A DNA stretch of 64,000 nucleotides from Agrobacterium tumefaciens_K (lineage in GTDB: Bacteria > Pseudomonadota > Alphaproteobacteria > Rhizobiales > Rhizobiaceae), in NCBI RefSeq assembly GCF_031801495.1, contig NZ_JAOEGC010000001.1, forward strand, positions 620,001 to 684,000, given 5' to 3'. Position 1 is the first letter of the stretch. Every line of letters begins with the position of its first letter. The translations under genes were made by a program, and so were the position numbers. Of this stretch, positions 41,838-50,524 are shown piece by piece. The notes under the pieces are model-generated. The model was not told the DNA's origin and searched no databases. It saw only the letters and a list, made by a program, of their open reading frames with translations.

Positions 41838-43202
41838 CTATTCGAACCAATGGGAGTGGCCGCGACGGACATATTGTCCGGCGCCGGGCTGGTTGACGAC
41901 GGCGCTGCCGTCGAAGGCAATGTTGCCGCCCAGATAGGTGCGCGAAACCGTTACGGAGAATTCCCGGCCATCGAAGGGGCTCCAGTTCAATTCGTCATGG
42001 GCTCTGGATGAATCCCAGACCTGCGGTGTTCTGGAAAGGACCGTGATGTCGGCGTCAGAGCCGATCCTGAGCGAACCTTTTTCCGGCCACAGACCGAAGA
42101 ACCTGGCGGGGCGCTCGCAGAGCTGTTCCACCGTTATTGCAGCTGCATCCAGCCCCCGGCTTTCCGCGGCGGTATAGAAGGCGGGCAGCAGGGTTTCCAG
42201 TCCCGGCACCCCGGCGCCCGCGTCAAAGATCGACGGGGTGAGCTTGTTGTCGATCGGCCAGCTGGAATGGTCCGAGCTGACGAAGGCGACGCGCCCGGCA
42301 AGGATTTCTTCCCAAAGGGCATCGATCTGCCCTGGGCGGATCGGCGGATTGACCTTCATTCGCGCACCGAGTTCGGCGCCGTCTTTCGCCGGGTCGAACC
42401 AGAGATAATGCACGCAAAGCTCGCCCGTGGCGCGGAAACCGTCAGCAAGGTAATTGTCGACCAGCTGCAGACCCCGAGCGTTCGACAGATGAACGATGTG
42501 GGCATGAGCTCCAGCGCTTGCGCCGAGTTCGAGGAACTGGGCGGTGGCGGCAAGTTCGGCTGCTGGCGGGCGGCTGTCGGAATGTGCCTCGATGCCGTCG
42601 CGGCCTGCCGCTTTTGCCGCCGCGATGCGGGCGCGAACGATCTCCTGATCCTCGTTGTGCACACCAAGCGGGATGACCGTTTCCGCCAGTGCGCCGAAGG
42701 TTTCCAGAATCTGGTTGGTGGCAATCCTCGGGAAGCGGGTGGGGCTGCTTTCGAACGTCGAAATCTTGAAGGCCACGACGCCTTTTTCGATCAGAGGTTC
42801 GATCTCGGAGGTTGACTGATCCGGCATGATGGTGCCGTAAAGCGCCACGTTGGCGTGCGCGTGTTCGCGGATAGCCGCCACTTTGTCTTCAAGGCGGGCG
42901 ATGGAGTTCAGCGGCGCAGGATTGTCGTAAGGCATGTCGACGATCGTGGTGACGCCGCCGGCGACAGCCGAGCGGGTAGTCGAGCGAATGCCGGGCAGGC
43001 CGCCATAGCTCGTGGCGTGGGTCTGGCCGTCGATGACACCGGGAATGACAAGATCGTCACCGGCATCGAAGCTGTCGGTGGAGGCCGGTGCCTCCCCGGT
43101 GCCGATGGCGACGATCTTGCCGTCCTTGATCCCGATCCATGCATTTTCGAGTGGACCTTCAGGCAATACCAGCGTGCCACGTACTGTCAGATCGAGTGTC
43201 AT
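41838..43202 (-). CDS. Dihydroorotase/hydantoinase-family amidohydrolase
   Basis: A 454-residue metal-dependent amidohydrolase opening cyclic amides such as hydantoins, dihydropyrimidines or allantoin. IPGVIDGQTHATSYGG is the first metal site, with Gln in place of the first His of HxH; the bridging carboxylated lysine is in VAFKISTFES; further His ligands are in GVHNEDQEI and AHIVHLSNARG, and the Asp in VSSDHSSW. It overlaps the racemase gene by 4 bases (ATGA) and precedes the C-S lyase gene by 32 bases. The substrate is unknown; neighbours suggest a ring containing a sulfur amino acid. Confidence 0.87.
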   Translation of the reverse strand: MTLDLTVRGTLVLPEGPLENAWIGIKDGKIVAIGTGEAPASTDSFDAGDDLVIPGVIDGQTHATSYGGLPGIRSTTRSAVAGGVTTIVDMPYDNPAPLNSIARLEDKVAAIREHAHANVALYGTIMPDQSTSEIEPLIEKGVVAFKISTFESSPTRFPRIATNQILETFGALAETVIPLGVHNEDQEIVRARIAAAKAAGRDGIEAHSDSRPPAAELAATAQFLELGASAGAHAHIVHLSNARGLQLVDNYLADGFRATGELCVHYLWFDPAKDGAELGARMKVNPPIRPGQIDALWEEILAGRVAFVSSDHSSWPIDNKLTPSIFDAGAGVPGLETLLPAFYTAAESRGLDAAAITVEQLCERPARFFGLWPEKGSLRIGSDADITVLSRTPQVWDSSRAHDELNWSPFDGREFSVTVSRTYLGGNIAFDGSAVVNQPGAGQYVRRGHSHWFE

Positions 43203-43861
43203 CTTGCGGCCTTCCTATAATCGAGATCGAGATTGGTCGAGGCCAGCGCCACGCCTGCCTGCACCGGGTCGATGACAGGAATGCCCAGACTTTCTTGCAG
43301 CGCATGGCGATAGTTACCAAGACCGGCACAGCCGAGGATCACCACATCGGCACCATCTTGGTCACGCAGCAGGCGTCCGGTGCGGGACACAACTTCCACC
43401 ACGTCGCTTGCCATCAGCTCCACGACGGTCTTGTTGATGGAGCGGTCGCCCGCCAGACGTTTGTCGAGTTCAAGTGCTTTCAGATAACGCAGGTGCCGGT
43501 CGATGGAGGACTGGCCGAGAGAGATGATACCGAAACGGGAGCCTAGGCCAAGCGCAGCAATGTATGCGGATTCGGCAATGCCGAACACCGGCCGGTTCAC
43601 CAGTGCGCGAACCTTCGCAATGCCGGGATCGGAGAAGCAGGCCAGAACGAATGCGTCTGCCTGTGAGGCGGACACAGCCTCGATGATATTGGGAATGACC
43701 TGAGCGACGTGATCGTCTGTTTCGATGCCCGGAGGCGACTTCGAAAGCTCGATGCATTCTATGTGATGACGGCTTGCCGCACGCACCGGGCCGAGGCATG
43801 CTTCCATCGATTTCGTGACGGAAACGGAACTGTTTGGATTGATGACAAGAATCTTGGGCAC
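43199..43861 (-). CDS. Asp/Glu/hydantoin racemase family protein
   Basis: A 220-residue cofactor-independent racemase. The N-terminus KILVINPNSSVSVTKSME, the first catalytic cysteine in FVLACFSDPG and the second in VILGCAGLGNY are all present, as in hydantoin racemase and allantoin racemase. GTG 43861 starts the conserved core; an in-frame extension to 43951 would add 30 non-conserved residues and cover the palindromic operator. It is first in the operon with the amidohydrolase and C-S lyase and would supply the enantiomer they need. Confidence 0.87.
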   Translation of the reverse strand: MPKILVINPNSSVSVTKSMEACLGPVRAASRHHIECIELSKSPPGIETDDHVAQVIPNIIEAVSASQADAFVLACFSDPGIAKVRALVNRPVFGIAESAYIAALGLGSRFGIISLGQSSIDRHLRYLKALELDKRLAGDRSINKTVVELMASDVVEVVSRTGRLLRDQDGADVVILGCAGLGNYRHALQESLGIPVIDPVQAGVALASTNLDLDYRKAAR

Positions 43862-43921
43862 GTATTCATCCGTGGGATATGGCGCAACGGAAAGGTATGT
43901 TGCGCAAAATAGATATACCAC

Positions 43922-43933
43922 GTAATATATTAC
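43922..43933. promoter_or_regulatory. GTAATATATTAC palindrome, candidate GntR operator (site A)
   Basis: A perfect 12-base palindrome 61 bases upstream of the racemase start and about 140 bases upstream of the divergent GntR gene. Related 12-mers occur before two other transcription units of the island (46648-46671 and 47766-47777), which supports a shared operator. Confidence 0.6.
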
Positions 43934-44074
43934 TGATTGCGTCCGTGTCAAAGCCTGTTTGGGTCGATTGGCGGAATCGAATTCCGTGCTAGAAGTTATG
44001 GCGTGTACTGTCCGGTGACGGAAAAATAGGCGGTTGAGCGTCGGTGTTTGGTCCCGGCAGGTGCGGAGACGGAT

Positions 44075-44776
44075 TTGGACAGAATTGAAAAACCGGCGTT
44101 TTCATCGGAAAAACGAGGAAAGTCGCTTACCGAGCAGGCCTATGCGATATTGCGCGAACGCGTGATTACCGGCGAGTTGGCGCCGGGTGTGGATGTTTCC
44201 GAGCCGGAACTGGCCGAAGGGCTTCAGATGAGCAAGACGCCGGTGCGTGAAGCGCTGGCGCGACTTTGCGTCGAAGGCCTGATGGAGGCATTTCCCCGTC
44301 GCGGCTATCGCGTCACGCCCGTTACGTTGAAAGACATGAACGATCTTTTCGCCGTTCGCGGTTCGCTTGAGGGAACCGCTGCCGCACTCGCTGCGCAAAA
44401 CCTGACGAACGAAGAACTGGATGCGCTCGATAGGCTGGCGGATGCCACCTATATCGTTGGTGAAGACATCAGCACGAAAACCTTCGTCACGTCGAATGAG
44501 ATGTTTCATGCTGCGATCGCCCTCGGGTCAGGGAATGCGCGTCTGCATTCGCTGGTGATGAGCCATCTGGAAGAATGCGCCCGGCTGTTTTATATGGGCA
44601 CCCGCATTCGCGACATCAATCCGGAAACGACGAACGATCATCACCGTATCGCTGCGTTTCTCCGCCAGCGAGACAGCGAAAAGGCGCGGCTTGCAATGAT
44701 CGAGCACAATGAAAATACCCGCAAGGGATTGCTGGCAGCGATTGTTGCCAACCCTCAATCCGGTGTTTCGCTCTAG
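44075..44776 (+). CDS. GntR-family regulator, FCD subfamily
   Basis: A 233-residue repressor. The winged HTH (about 14-80) has LTEQAYAILRERVITGELAPG, VSEPELAEGLQMSKTPVREA and LARLCVEGLMEAFPRRGYRV (as consecutive parts); the FCD domain follows with NEMFHAAIALGSGN and NDHHRIAAFLRQRD holding the metal-ligand His residues. TTG 44075 has GGAG with 7-base spacing and is chosen; an upstream TTG at 44048 is the alternative. It is divergent from the racemase operon and flanked by the ABC ATPase gene, so it is the best candidate regulator for the 40.6-55.2 kb island. Confidence 0.88.
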   Translation: MDRIEKPAFSSEKRGKSLTEQAYAILRERVITGELAPGVDVSEPELAEGLQMSKTPVREALARLCVEGLMEAFPRRGYRVTPVTLKDMNDLFAVRGSLEGTAAALAAQNLTNEELDALDRLADATYIVGEDISTKTFVTSNEMFHAAIALGSGNARLHSLVMSHLEECARLFYMGTRIRDINPETTNDHHRIAAFLRQRDSEKARLAMIEHNENTRKGLLAAIVANPQSGVSL

Positions 44777-44795
44777 ACCCTTAACTGATCTTCGG

Positions 44796-46619
44796 TCAGT
44801 CTTCTTTGACGAGATGACCGGGTGCGTGCTCCCGGTAGGTCGCTTTGACCGGAACGTAATCGGCTGGCCTCACGGCGCTGCCGATCTCCATGTCAGGGCG
44901 TTGCTTCCGAAAGTGGCGTCTTGCCGGGTCCGCAATCGGTACGGCGTCCAGCAGGCGTTTTGTGTAGGCATGCTGCGGGCTGCCAAAAATCTGGGCGCGT
45001 GATCCGATCTCGACGATTTCGCCCAGATACATCACTGCTACCCGATGGCTGACGCGTTCGACCACCGCCATGTCATGACTGATGAAGAGGTAGGCGATCT
45101 TCAGGTTTTCCTGAAGTTCGAGCATCAGATTGACGACCTGGGCCTTGATCGAAACATCTAGCGCGGAAACCGCTTCGTCCGCAACGATCAGGCTGGGATT
45201 GAGCGTTAGAGCGCGGGCGATACTGATGCGCTGGCGTTGCCCACCTGAAAATTCATGCGGGAAGCGCCGAGCCATGTCCGCCTTCAGGCCGACCCGTTCC
45301 AGCAGGTCGACTGCCTTGAACTGTGCATCTTTTTTCGTAGCAAGTCCGTGCGCTATCATTGGCTCGGCGATGGCATCGCCGACGCGCATGCGTGGATTGA
45401 GGCTGGAAAACGGATCCTGAAAGATCATCTGCATGCGTTGACGCTTGCGCGTCAGCTCGGCGGCGGAGAGGGCGCGAACGTCCTGCGCGTCGATGCGGAT
45501 GGTTCCGCTGACCGGTTCCACAAGCCGCAGGACCGAGCGCCCGGTCGTGGATTTGCCGCAGCCGGATTCGCCGACCAGTGAAAGTGTCTCGCCCTGATTG
45601 ACCTTGAACGAAACGTCTTCCACGGCATGGACACGCGATGTAACGCGTCCAAGTATGCCGCTTCTCACATTGAAGCGGGTGATGAGGTTTTTGACTTCAA
45701 GCACGGGCATCTGCTGTGCGGGCGTGACTTCACGCTCGGGGTGCTTTACGCCGGTTTCCACGTCGATCAGTGGAAAAGTCGCAGGATTTTCCCGTCCGGA
45801 CATCGATCCGAGTTTCGGGACGGCAGATAGAAGCGCGCGCGTGTATTCGTTGCCGGGGGTCGCGAAAACATCCTCGGTGGCGCCGGTTTCGAGCGCGCGG
45901 GACCGGAACATGACGACGGTTCGGTCGGCGATCTCTGCAACGACGCCCATGTCATGGGTAATGAACAGGACGCCCATTTTCTCTTCGTCCTGCAACGTCT
46001 TGATAAGCTGCAGGATTTCCGCCTGCACGGTCACGTCCAGGGCCGTGGTCGGTTCGTCGGCAATCAGCAGGGTCGGGCGACAGGAAAGCGCCATGGCGAT
46101 CATGACACGTTGGAGCGTTCCGCCGGAAAGTTGGTGCGGATATTCATCGAAGCGGGCTGTTGCAGACGGTATGCGGACGCGCTCGAAAAGGCTGATGGTT
46201 TCCGCCCGTGCCTCAGCCGCGCTCATGGGTCTGTGGCGACGAATGGCCTCGGCAATCTGTCGACCCACCGTCAGCACAGGGTTGAGCGACGTCATGGGTT
46301 CCTGGAAGATCATCGCGATCCGGTTGCCTCTGATGTCCTGCATCTCGCGTTCAGGCAGGTTCAGGAGATCGCGGCCCTCCAGCTTGATGCTGCCGCTGAT
46401 CCGTGAGGTCTTTTCCGGAAGAAGCCGCATGATCGACATGGCCGTCACGCTTTTTCCCGATCCGGATTCGCCGACGATGGCGACCGTTTCTCCCGCGTTC
46501 ACGGAGAGGCTCACATCATTGACCACGGGCAGCCATACGCCGTTTCGCCGGAAAGAAGTAGTCAGGTTTTCGACTGAAAGAACGGGCAAAAGAGCAGGCT
46601 CCTGCGGGGTTTCTACCAA
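44796..46619 (-). CDS. Fused double ATPase of a peptide/glutathione-type ABC transporter (GsiA-like)
   Basis: A 607-residue protein with two ATPase halves: Walker A GESGSGKSVTA and GESGCGKSTTG, signatures LSGGTLQRVMIAMAL and FSGGQRQRISIARAL, and Walker B LLIADEPTTALD and LIVADEAVSALD. The first signature has LSGGT where LSGGQ is usual. It should energise the permeases encoded at 49.5-51.4 kb, from which it is separated and oppositely oriented, sharing a divergent promoter with the sulfurtransferase gene that carries tandem operator-like 12-mers. GsiA similarity makes a sulfur-containing peptide-like ligand plausible. Confidence 0.93.
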   Translation of the reverse strand: MVETPQEPALLPVLSVENLTTSFRRNGVWLPVVNDVSLSVNAGETVAIVGESGSGKSVTAMSIMRLLPEKTSRISGSIKLEGRDLLNLPEREMQDIRGNRIAMIFQEPMTSLNPVLTVGRQIAEAIRRHRPMSAAEARAETISLFERVRIPSATARFDEYPHQLSGGTLQRVMIAMALSCRPTLLIADEPTTALDVTVQAEILQLIKTLQDEEKMGVLFITHDMGVVAEIADRTVVMFRSRALETGATEDVFATPGNEYTRALLSAVPKLGSMSGRENPATFPLIDVETGVKHPEREVTPAQQMPVLEVKNLITRFNVRSGILGRVTSRVHAVEDVSFKVNQGETLSLVGESGCGKSTTGRSVLRLVEPVSGTIRIDAQDVRALSAAELTRKRQRMQMIFQDPFSSLNPRMRVGDAIAEPMIAHGLATKKDAQFKAVDLLERVGLKADMARRFPHEFSGGQRQRISIARALTLNPSLIVADEAVSALDVSIKAQVVNLMLELQENLKIAYLFISHDMAVVERVSHRVAVMYLGEIVEIGSRAQIFGSPQHAYTKRLLDAVPIADPARRHFRKQRPDMEIGSAVRPADYVPVKATYREHAPGHLVKED

Positions 46620-46647
46620 AAAACGGCGGTATCGACGGGAATGTTTT

Positions 46648-46671
46648 GTAAGATATTACGTAAGATATTTC
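46648..46671. promoter_or_regulatory. Tandem GTAAGATATTAC-like operators (site B)
   Basis: GTAAGATATTAC at 46648-46659 is directly followed by GTAAGATATTTC at 46660-46671. The first differs from the perfect palindrome of site A at one position. They lie between the divergent ABC ATPase and sulfurtransferase genes, 29 bases from the ATPase start. Confidence 0.6.
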
Positions 46672-46743
46672 ATCTTGCCAATAAGCTTGCAATGAACGAG
46701 GATGATTTAGGCCTGCGTGTACATTCAGGGGAGACACTTTGTC

Positions 46744-47601
46744 ATGTCGGATGACGTTCGCAAATCCGTTCTTCTTACGCCGCTGGAGCTTGATGGACTG
46801 CGTAAATCAGGGGCCGATGTGACAGTTCTCGCTGTTCACTCGATAAACCCCTATACCGGCCAGTCCACGTTCAAGGGTGAGCGCATTATCGGCGCGATCG
46901 ATACCGAAGCCTATTCTGATTTCCAGTCGCCGCCGTCATTTGAACGCGGCCAGCGTCCTCTTCCTGATATTGCGGTTTTGCAGGAAGCTGCGCGCCGCTG
47001 GGGGCTGCGCCCCGAAAGCACGATTGTCATTTACGATGGTGATCGCAGCATGACGGCGGCTCGGGCTTGGTGGGTGCTGAAGTGGGCGGGGCTTCCGGAT
47101 GTGCGGGTCCTTGATGGCGGTTTTCCCGCATGGCTTTCCGCCGGGCTACCGACAACCGAGGCGGCAGCCGTGCCTCAGCCCAGCGAGATTGTTCTGTCCG
47201 CGGGCCACATGCCGGAATTCGGTGCCGACGAGGCAATCCGGATCGGGGAGGAGGGGGTGTTACTCGATGCGCGCATCCGACCGAACTACATCGGTGGCGC
47301 GGTGCCGGATGGTCAGCCCGCACGGGGACATATTCCTTACGCGGTCAGCGCGCCTGCTCCAGACAATGTCACCGACTACGGCAACTTCACCGACAGCGAC
47401 ACGCTCAAGGAAATGTACAGGGTCCTGGGCGTTGATGGCACCTGTCGGGTAGGGGTTTATTGCGGTGCAGGGATGTCCGCCGCCCATACCGTTCTGGCGC
47501 TTGCGGCAATTGGTATACCGGCGGCAATGTACCCCGGTTCGTGGTCTGCCTGGGTTTCTGATCCGACTCGCCCGGTCATCACCGGCGCTGATCCCTTTTA
47601 G
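46744..47601 (+). CDS. Two-domain rhodanese-type sulfurtransferase (3-mercaptopyruvate/thiosulfate type)
   Basis: A 285-residue protein with two rhodanese domains. The first contains IVIYDGDRSMTAARAWWVLK and VRVLDGGFPAWLSAGLP without an active cysteine; the second has DARIRPNYIGG and the active loop YCGAGMSAAHTVLALA, with Cys in CGAGMS where CGSGVTA is usual. It transfers sulfane sulfur to a thiol or cyanide acceptor. AGGGGAGA precedes ATG 46744. The gene is divergent from the ABC ATPase and upstream of the transporter operon, fitting a role in handling sulfur released by the C-S lyase (inference). Confidence 0.87.
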   Translation: MSDDVRKSVLLTPLELDGLRKSGADVTVLAVHSINPYTGQSTFKGERIIGAIDTEAYSDFQSPPSFERGQRPLPDIAVLQEAARRWGLRPESTIVIYDGDRSMTAARAWWVLKWAGLPDVRVLDGGFPAWLSAGLPTTEAAAVPQPSEIVLSAGHMPEFGADEAIRIGEEGVLLDARIRPNYIGGAVPDGQPARGHIPYAVSAPAPDNVTDYGNFTDSDTLKEMYRVLGVDGTCRVGVYCGAGMSAAHTVLALAAIGIPAAMYPGSWSAWVSDPTRPVITGADPF

Positions 47602-47765
47602 TCATAGAATGCTCAAATTCTGAGCATTCGTGGGGTGATATTCTCCCATCTTGGATGATTGGGAGGTATATTTTGCGCGCTCGGCACAAAAAATATGCGA
47701 TAATTCTCTTTGTTTAAAATCGCGGCAAGTTGCCTTTACAGCTTTTGATCCCATTGGTATATTTC

Positions 47766-47777
47766 GTAGTATATCAG
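47766..47777. promoter_or_regulatory. GTAGTATATCAG, degenerate operator-like 12-mer (site C)
   Basis: It matches site A (GTAATATATTAC) at 9 of 12 positions and lies 77 bases before the start of the binding-protein operon, the position expected for a repressor site. Confidence 0.4.
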
Positions 47778-47853
47778 CGTCGACCCGGCTTCGGGGTGGG
47801 CTGAATTGCGGAACGGGTTCGGCGAGCCCATGGCCAAGGGAAGGTTTCTGAGT

Positions 47854-49416
47854 ATGAATATCTGGAAGGGTGTAGCCGCGGCGGTTCTTGCCGTGCCTCT
47901 GGTGTCCGCAGGTTTTTCCGCCTCGGCGCAAGATCAGTCCAAAACGCTCGTCGTCGCGGTACCGTCCGATCCGGTGGGGGTTGAGCCTGGCGCCAATAAA
48001 GCAGAGCCGATCGGCAGCGAGATCATTCTGAATGTGTTCGACACGCTGGTCGCCTGGACCGCACCGGATTTCCAGAAGCTCGAAGGCCGTCTGGCGACAA
48101 GCTGGACGATTTCTCCTGATGGCAAGGAATTTTCCCTCAAGCTGCGCGACGGCGTGAAATTCCAGGATGGAACGCCTTTCGATGCTGCCGCTGTAAAGTT
48201 TTCACTGGAGCGTACCAAGGCAGCCAACCCTTACGTGAAGGCCACGTTCGATCTCATCAAGGACATTGCGGTCGTTTCGCCTTCCGAGGTGAAGATCACT
48301 CTGTCCGCGGCCTATCCCGCATTCCTGTCCATCCTTGCACAGCCGCAGGCCGCAATTGTCAGTCCCACGGCTGTCGAAAAGCTGGGCGACAAGTTCGCGG
48401 CTACGCCGGTCGGCACCGGTCCGTTTGTCTTCAAGAGCGCGCAGGCTGATACGAACATAGTTCTCGAGGCCAATCCCGATTATTTCCGTGGCGCTCCGAA
48501 GCTGTCGAAGATCATCTACCGTGTCGTTCCTGATGCCTCGACACGACGCCTTGAGCTTGAAAGCGGCGGCGTCGATATCGTGCAGCAGCAGGGCCAGCTT
48601 TCCGCGATTGCCGCTGAAGATATCGAGGCGCTGAAGCAGAATAAGGACGTGAAAATCCTTGAAACCTCCAGCCAGATCATCCGCCAGCTCGAGTTCAACA
48701 ACAGCAAGACCGATGGTCCGTTCGCGGATATCAAGGTTCGCCAGGCGATCACGCATGCCATCGACTACGATGGCCTGCTGCAGGGTGTTTTCGGTGGTAC
48801 GGCTGAGCGCGTCTATGGACCTCTGACCAGCAACAGCTGGGCGTTCAATCCGAAGATGAAGGAGCTCGCTCCGAAATACGATCTCGAGCTGGCCAAAAAG
48901 TTGCTGGCCGAAGCCAAGGTCGATCCGTCCAGCCTCGATCTGAAGCTCTACAGCTTCCAGGGGCCGCTCTGGGGTGCAGTCGCGACCTTCGTGCAGGCAA
49001 ACCTTGCGGATGTCGGTATCAACGCAACGATCCAGCAGACTGAATTCCCGGCGCTGCGTGCGCTGCAGACCTCCGGCCAGTTCGATGTGGCTCTCGATGG
49101 CCGTCAGCCCTGGTACAATGATCCGGACGCCCACATCACCATCGGTTATCTCTCGTCGCTTGCCAACACGGCCATGACGTTCCGCATGCCGGAAGACAAG
49201 GCTCTGGATGACCTGATCCTCAAGGCGCAGCAGACCTCCGATATGGAAGCGCGCAAGCAGCTTTACTTCCAGGTTCAGGAAGAAATCGTCAAGAAGGTTC
49301 CGGGCGCCTATCTCTTCAGCCCGAAGCTGATCGTTTTCTCGCGCGCAAATGTCGAGGGACTTGTGGTCAACAGCGCGCCGCCGCTCAACGAGTACTGGTC
49401 CGTCTACAAGAAATGA
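47854..49416 (+). CDS. Periplasmic solute-binding protein, peptide-type (family 5, GsiB-like)
   Basis: A 520-residue exported protein. Signal peptide MNIWKGVAAAVLAVPLVSAG with SASAQ-D cleavage; family motifs FSLKLRDGVKFQDGTPFDAA, VGTGPFVFKSAQ and FADIKVRQAITHAIDYDGLL. It feeds the two permeases encoded next. ATG 47854 lies 9 bases after AAGGGAAGG; an in-frame ATG at 47830 sits before that Shine-Dalgarno. First gene of the operon that runs to the NTPase-SUMF1 gene. Confidence 0.93.
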   Translation: MNIWKGVAAAVLAVPLVSAGFSASAQDQSKTLVVAVPSDPVGVEPGANKAEPIGSEIILNVFDTLVAWTAPDFQKLEGRLATSWTISPDGKEFSLKLRDGVKFQDGTPFDAAAVKFSLERTKAANPYVKATFDLIKDIAVVSPSEVKITLSAAYPAFLSILAQPQAAIVSPTAVEKLGDKFAATPVGTGPFVFKSAQADTNIVLEANPDYFRGAPKLSKIIYRVVPDASTRRLELESGGVDIVQQQGQLSAIAAEDIEALKQNKDVKILETSSQIIRQLEFNNSKTDGPFADIKVRQAITHAIDYDGLLQGVFGGTAERVYGPLTSNSWAFNPKMKELAPKYDLELAKKLLAEAKVDPSSLDLKLYSFQGPLWGAVATFVQANLADVGINATIQQTEFPALRALQTSGQFDVALDGRQPWYNDPDAHITIGYLSSLANTAMTFRMPEDKALDDLILKAQQTSDMEARKQLYFQVQEEIVKKVPGAYLFSPKLIVFSRANVEGLVVNSAPPLNEYWSVYKK

Positions 49417-49509
49417 TATGAACTTTTGCAGATCGATGGGCGGCCTTCGGACCGCCCGTCTCCCCGCTTCCCGTCTGTGCCGGGTGGCCGAACGAGCAAG
49501 TTGGAGAGC

Positions 49510-50520
49510 ATGGCAGGTTTCATCATACGCCGGCTGATCGCGCTGATACCCGTCATGTGCATCGTGCTGGTTATTGTATTTTCACTCGTCCGGCTCATCC
49601 CCGGCGATCCTGCTGTCACCCTTCTTGGTCCGGGGGCGACACAGGAGCAGATCGACGCACTGCGTGCCCAGCTTGGCTCCGGCCAGCCAGTCTTCATGCA
49701 GTTCATGAATTACGTGTCCGGCCTGTTTCAGGGGAACATGGGTGTTTCCCTGAAGTCCGGTCAGCCGGTCGCCCATGAAATCCTGATGCGCCTCCCCGCA
49801 ACGGTGGAGCTTTCAGTTGTCGCGGTCATCGTCGCCGTTATCGTCGGTATTCCCATCGGCGTTCTGTCTGCTGTCCGCCCCAATTCGATCTTCGATCACG
49901 TCACGCGCCTTGCGTCGCTGGTCGGCGTGTCGATGCCCGCCTTTCTGCTTGCCCTCATTTTACAGCTGATCTTCGCTACCTGGCTCGGCTGGTTGCCGGT
50001 TTCAGGCCGGATGAGTTCTTTCGTGACGGCCGACACGGTGACTGGGTTCGCGATCCTCGACGGGATCATCACCGGCAATCCCGCTGCTGCGTGGAGCGCC
50101 GTCCAGCACCTCATCCTTCCAACGGCCGTTCTGGCTGCGTTCCTTGCCGCAACGCTCGGCCGTTTCGTGCGCAACACCATGCTGGATGTCATGGGGGAGG
50201 ATTTCATCCGAACGGCGAAGGCCAAGGGTCTGCGCCGGGCCGATGTCGTTATCAATCACGGCCTGCGCAACTCCCTCCTGCCGGCAATTACCGTCATCGG
50301 CCTGAAGTTTGCGGAAATGCTTGGTGGCGCAATCCTGACGGAAACGATTTTCGCCTGGCCGGGCATCGGCCGTTTCATGTTCGAGGCCATCAAGAACCGT
50401 GACTATCCGGTCATTCAGGGCACGACGCTGGTTTTCGCGCTGCTGTTCGTTCTGACATCGATCATCGTGGATCTGCTCTACGGTGTTCTCGATCCGCGCG
50501 TGCGCAGGAAGATGAAGTGA
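49510..50520 (+). CDS. ABC transporter permease, DppB/GsiC-type
   Basis: A 336-residue permease. N-terminal FIIRRLIALIPVMCIVLVIV then FSLVRLIPGDPAVTLLG; EAA loop RTAKAKGLRRADVVINHGLRN; end VLDPRVRRKMK. ATG 49510 has GGAG close upstream; a longer in-frame reading from 49426 adds a non-hydrophobic stretch and is rejected. Four bases separate it from the next permease gene. Confidence 0.94.
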   Translation: MAGFIIRRLIALIPVMCIVLVIVFSLVRLIPGDPAVTLLGPGATQEQIDALRAQLGSGQPVFMQFMNYVSGLFQGNMGVSLKSGQPVAHEILMRLPATVELSVVAVIVAVIVGIPIGVLSAVRPNSIFDHVTRLASLVGVSMPAFLLALILQLIFATWLGWLPVSGRMSSFVTADTVTGFAILDGIITGNPAAAWSAVQHLILPTAVLAAFLAATLGRFVRNTMLDVMGEDFIRTAKAKGLRRADVVINHGLRNSLLPAITVIGLKFAEMLGGAILTETIFAWPGIGRFMFEAIKNRDYPVIQGTTLVFALLFVLTSIIVDLLYGVLDPRVRRKMK

Positions 50521-50524
50521 CACG

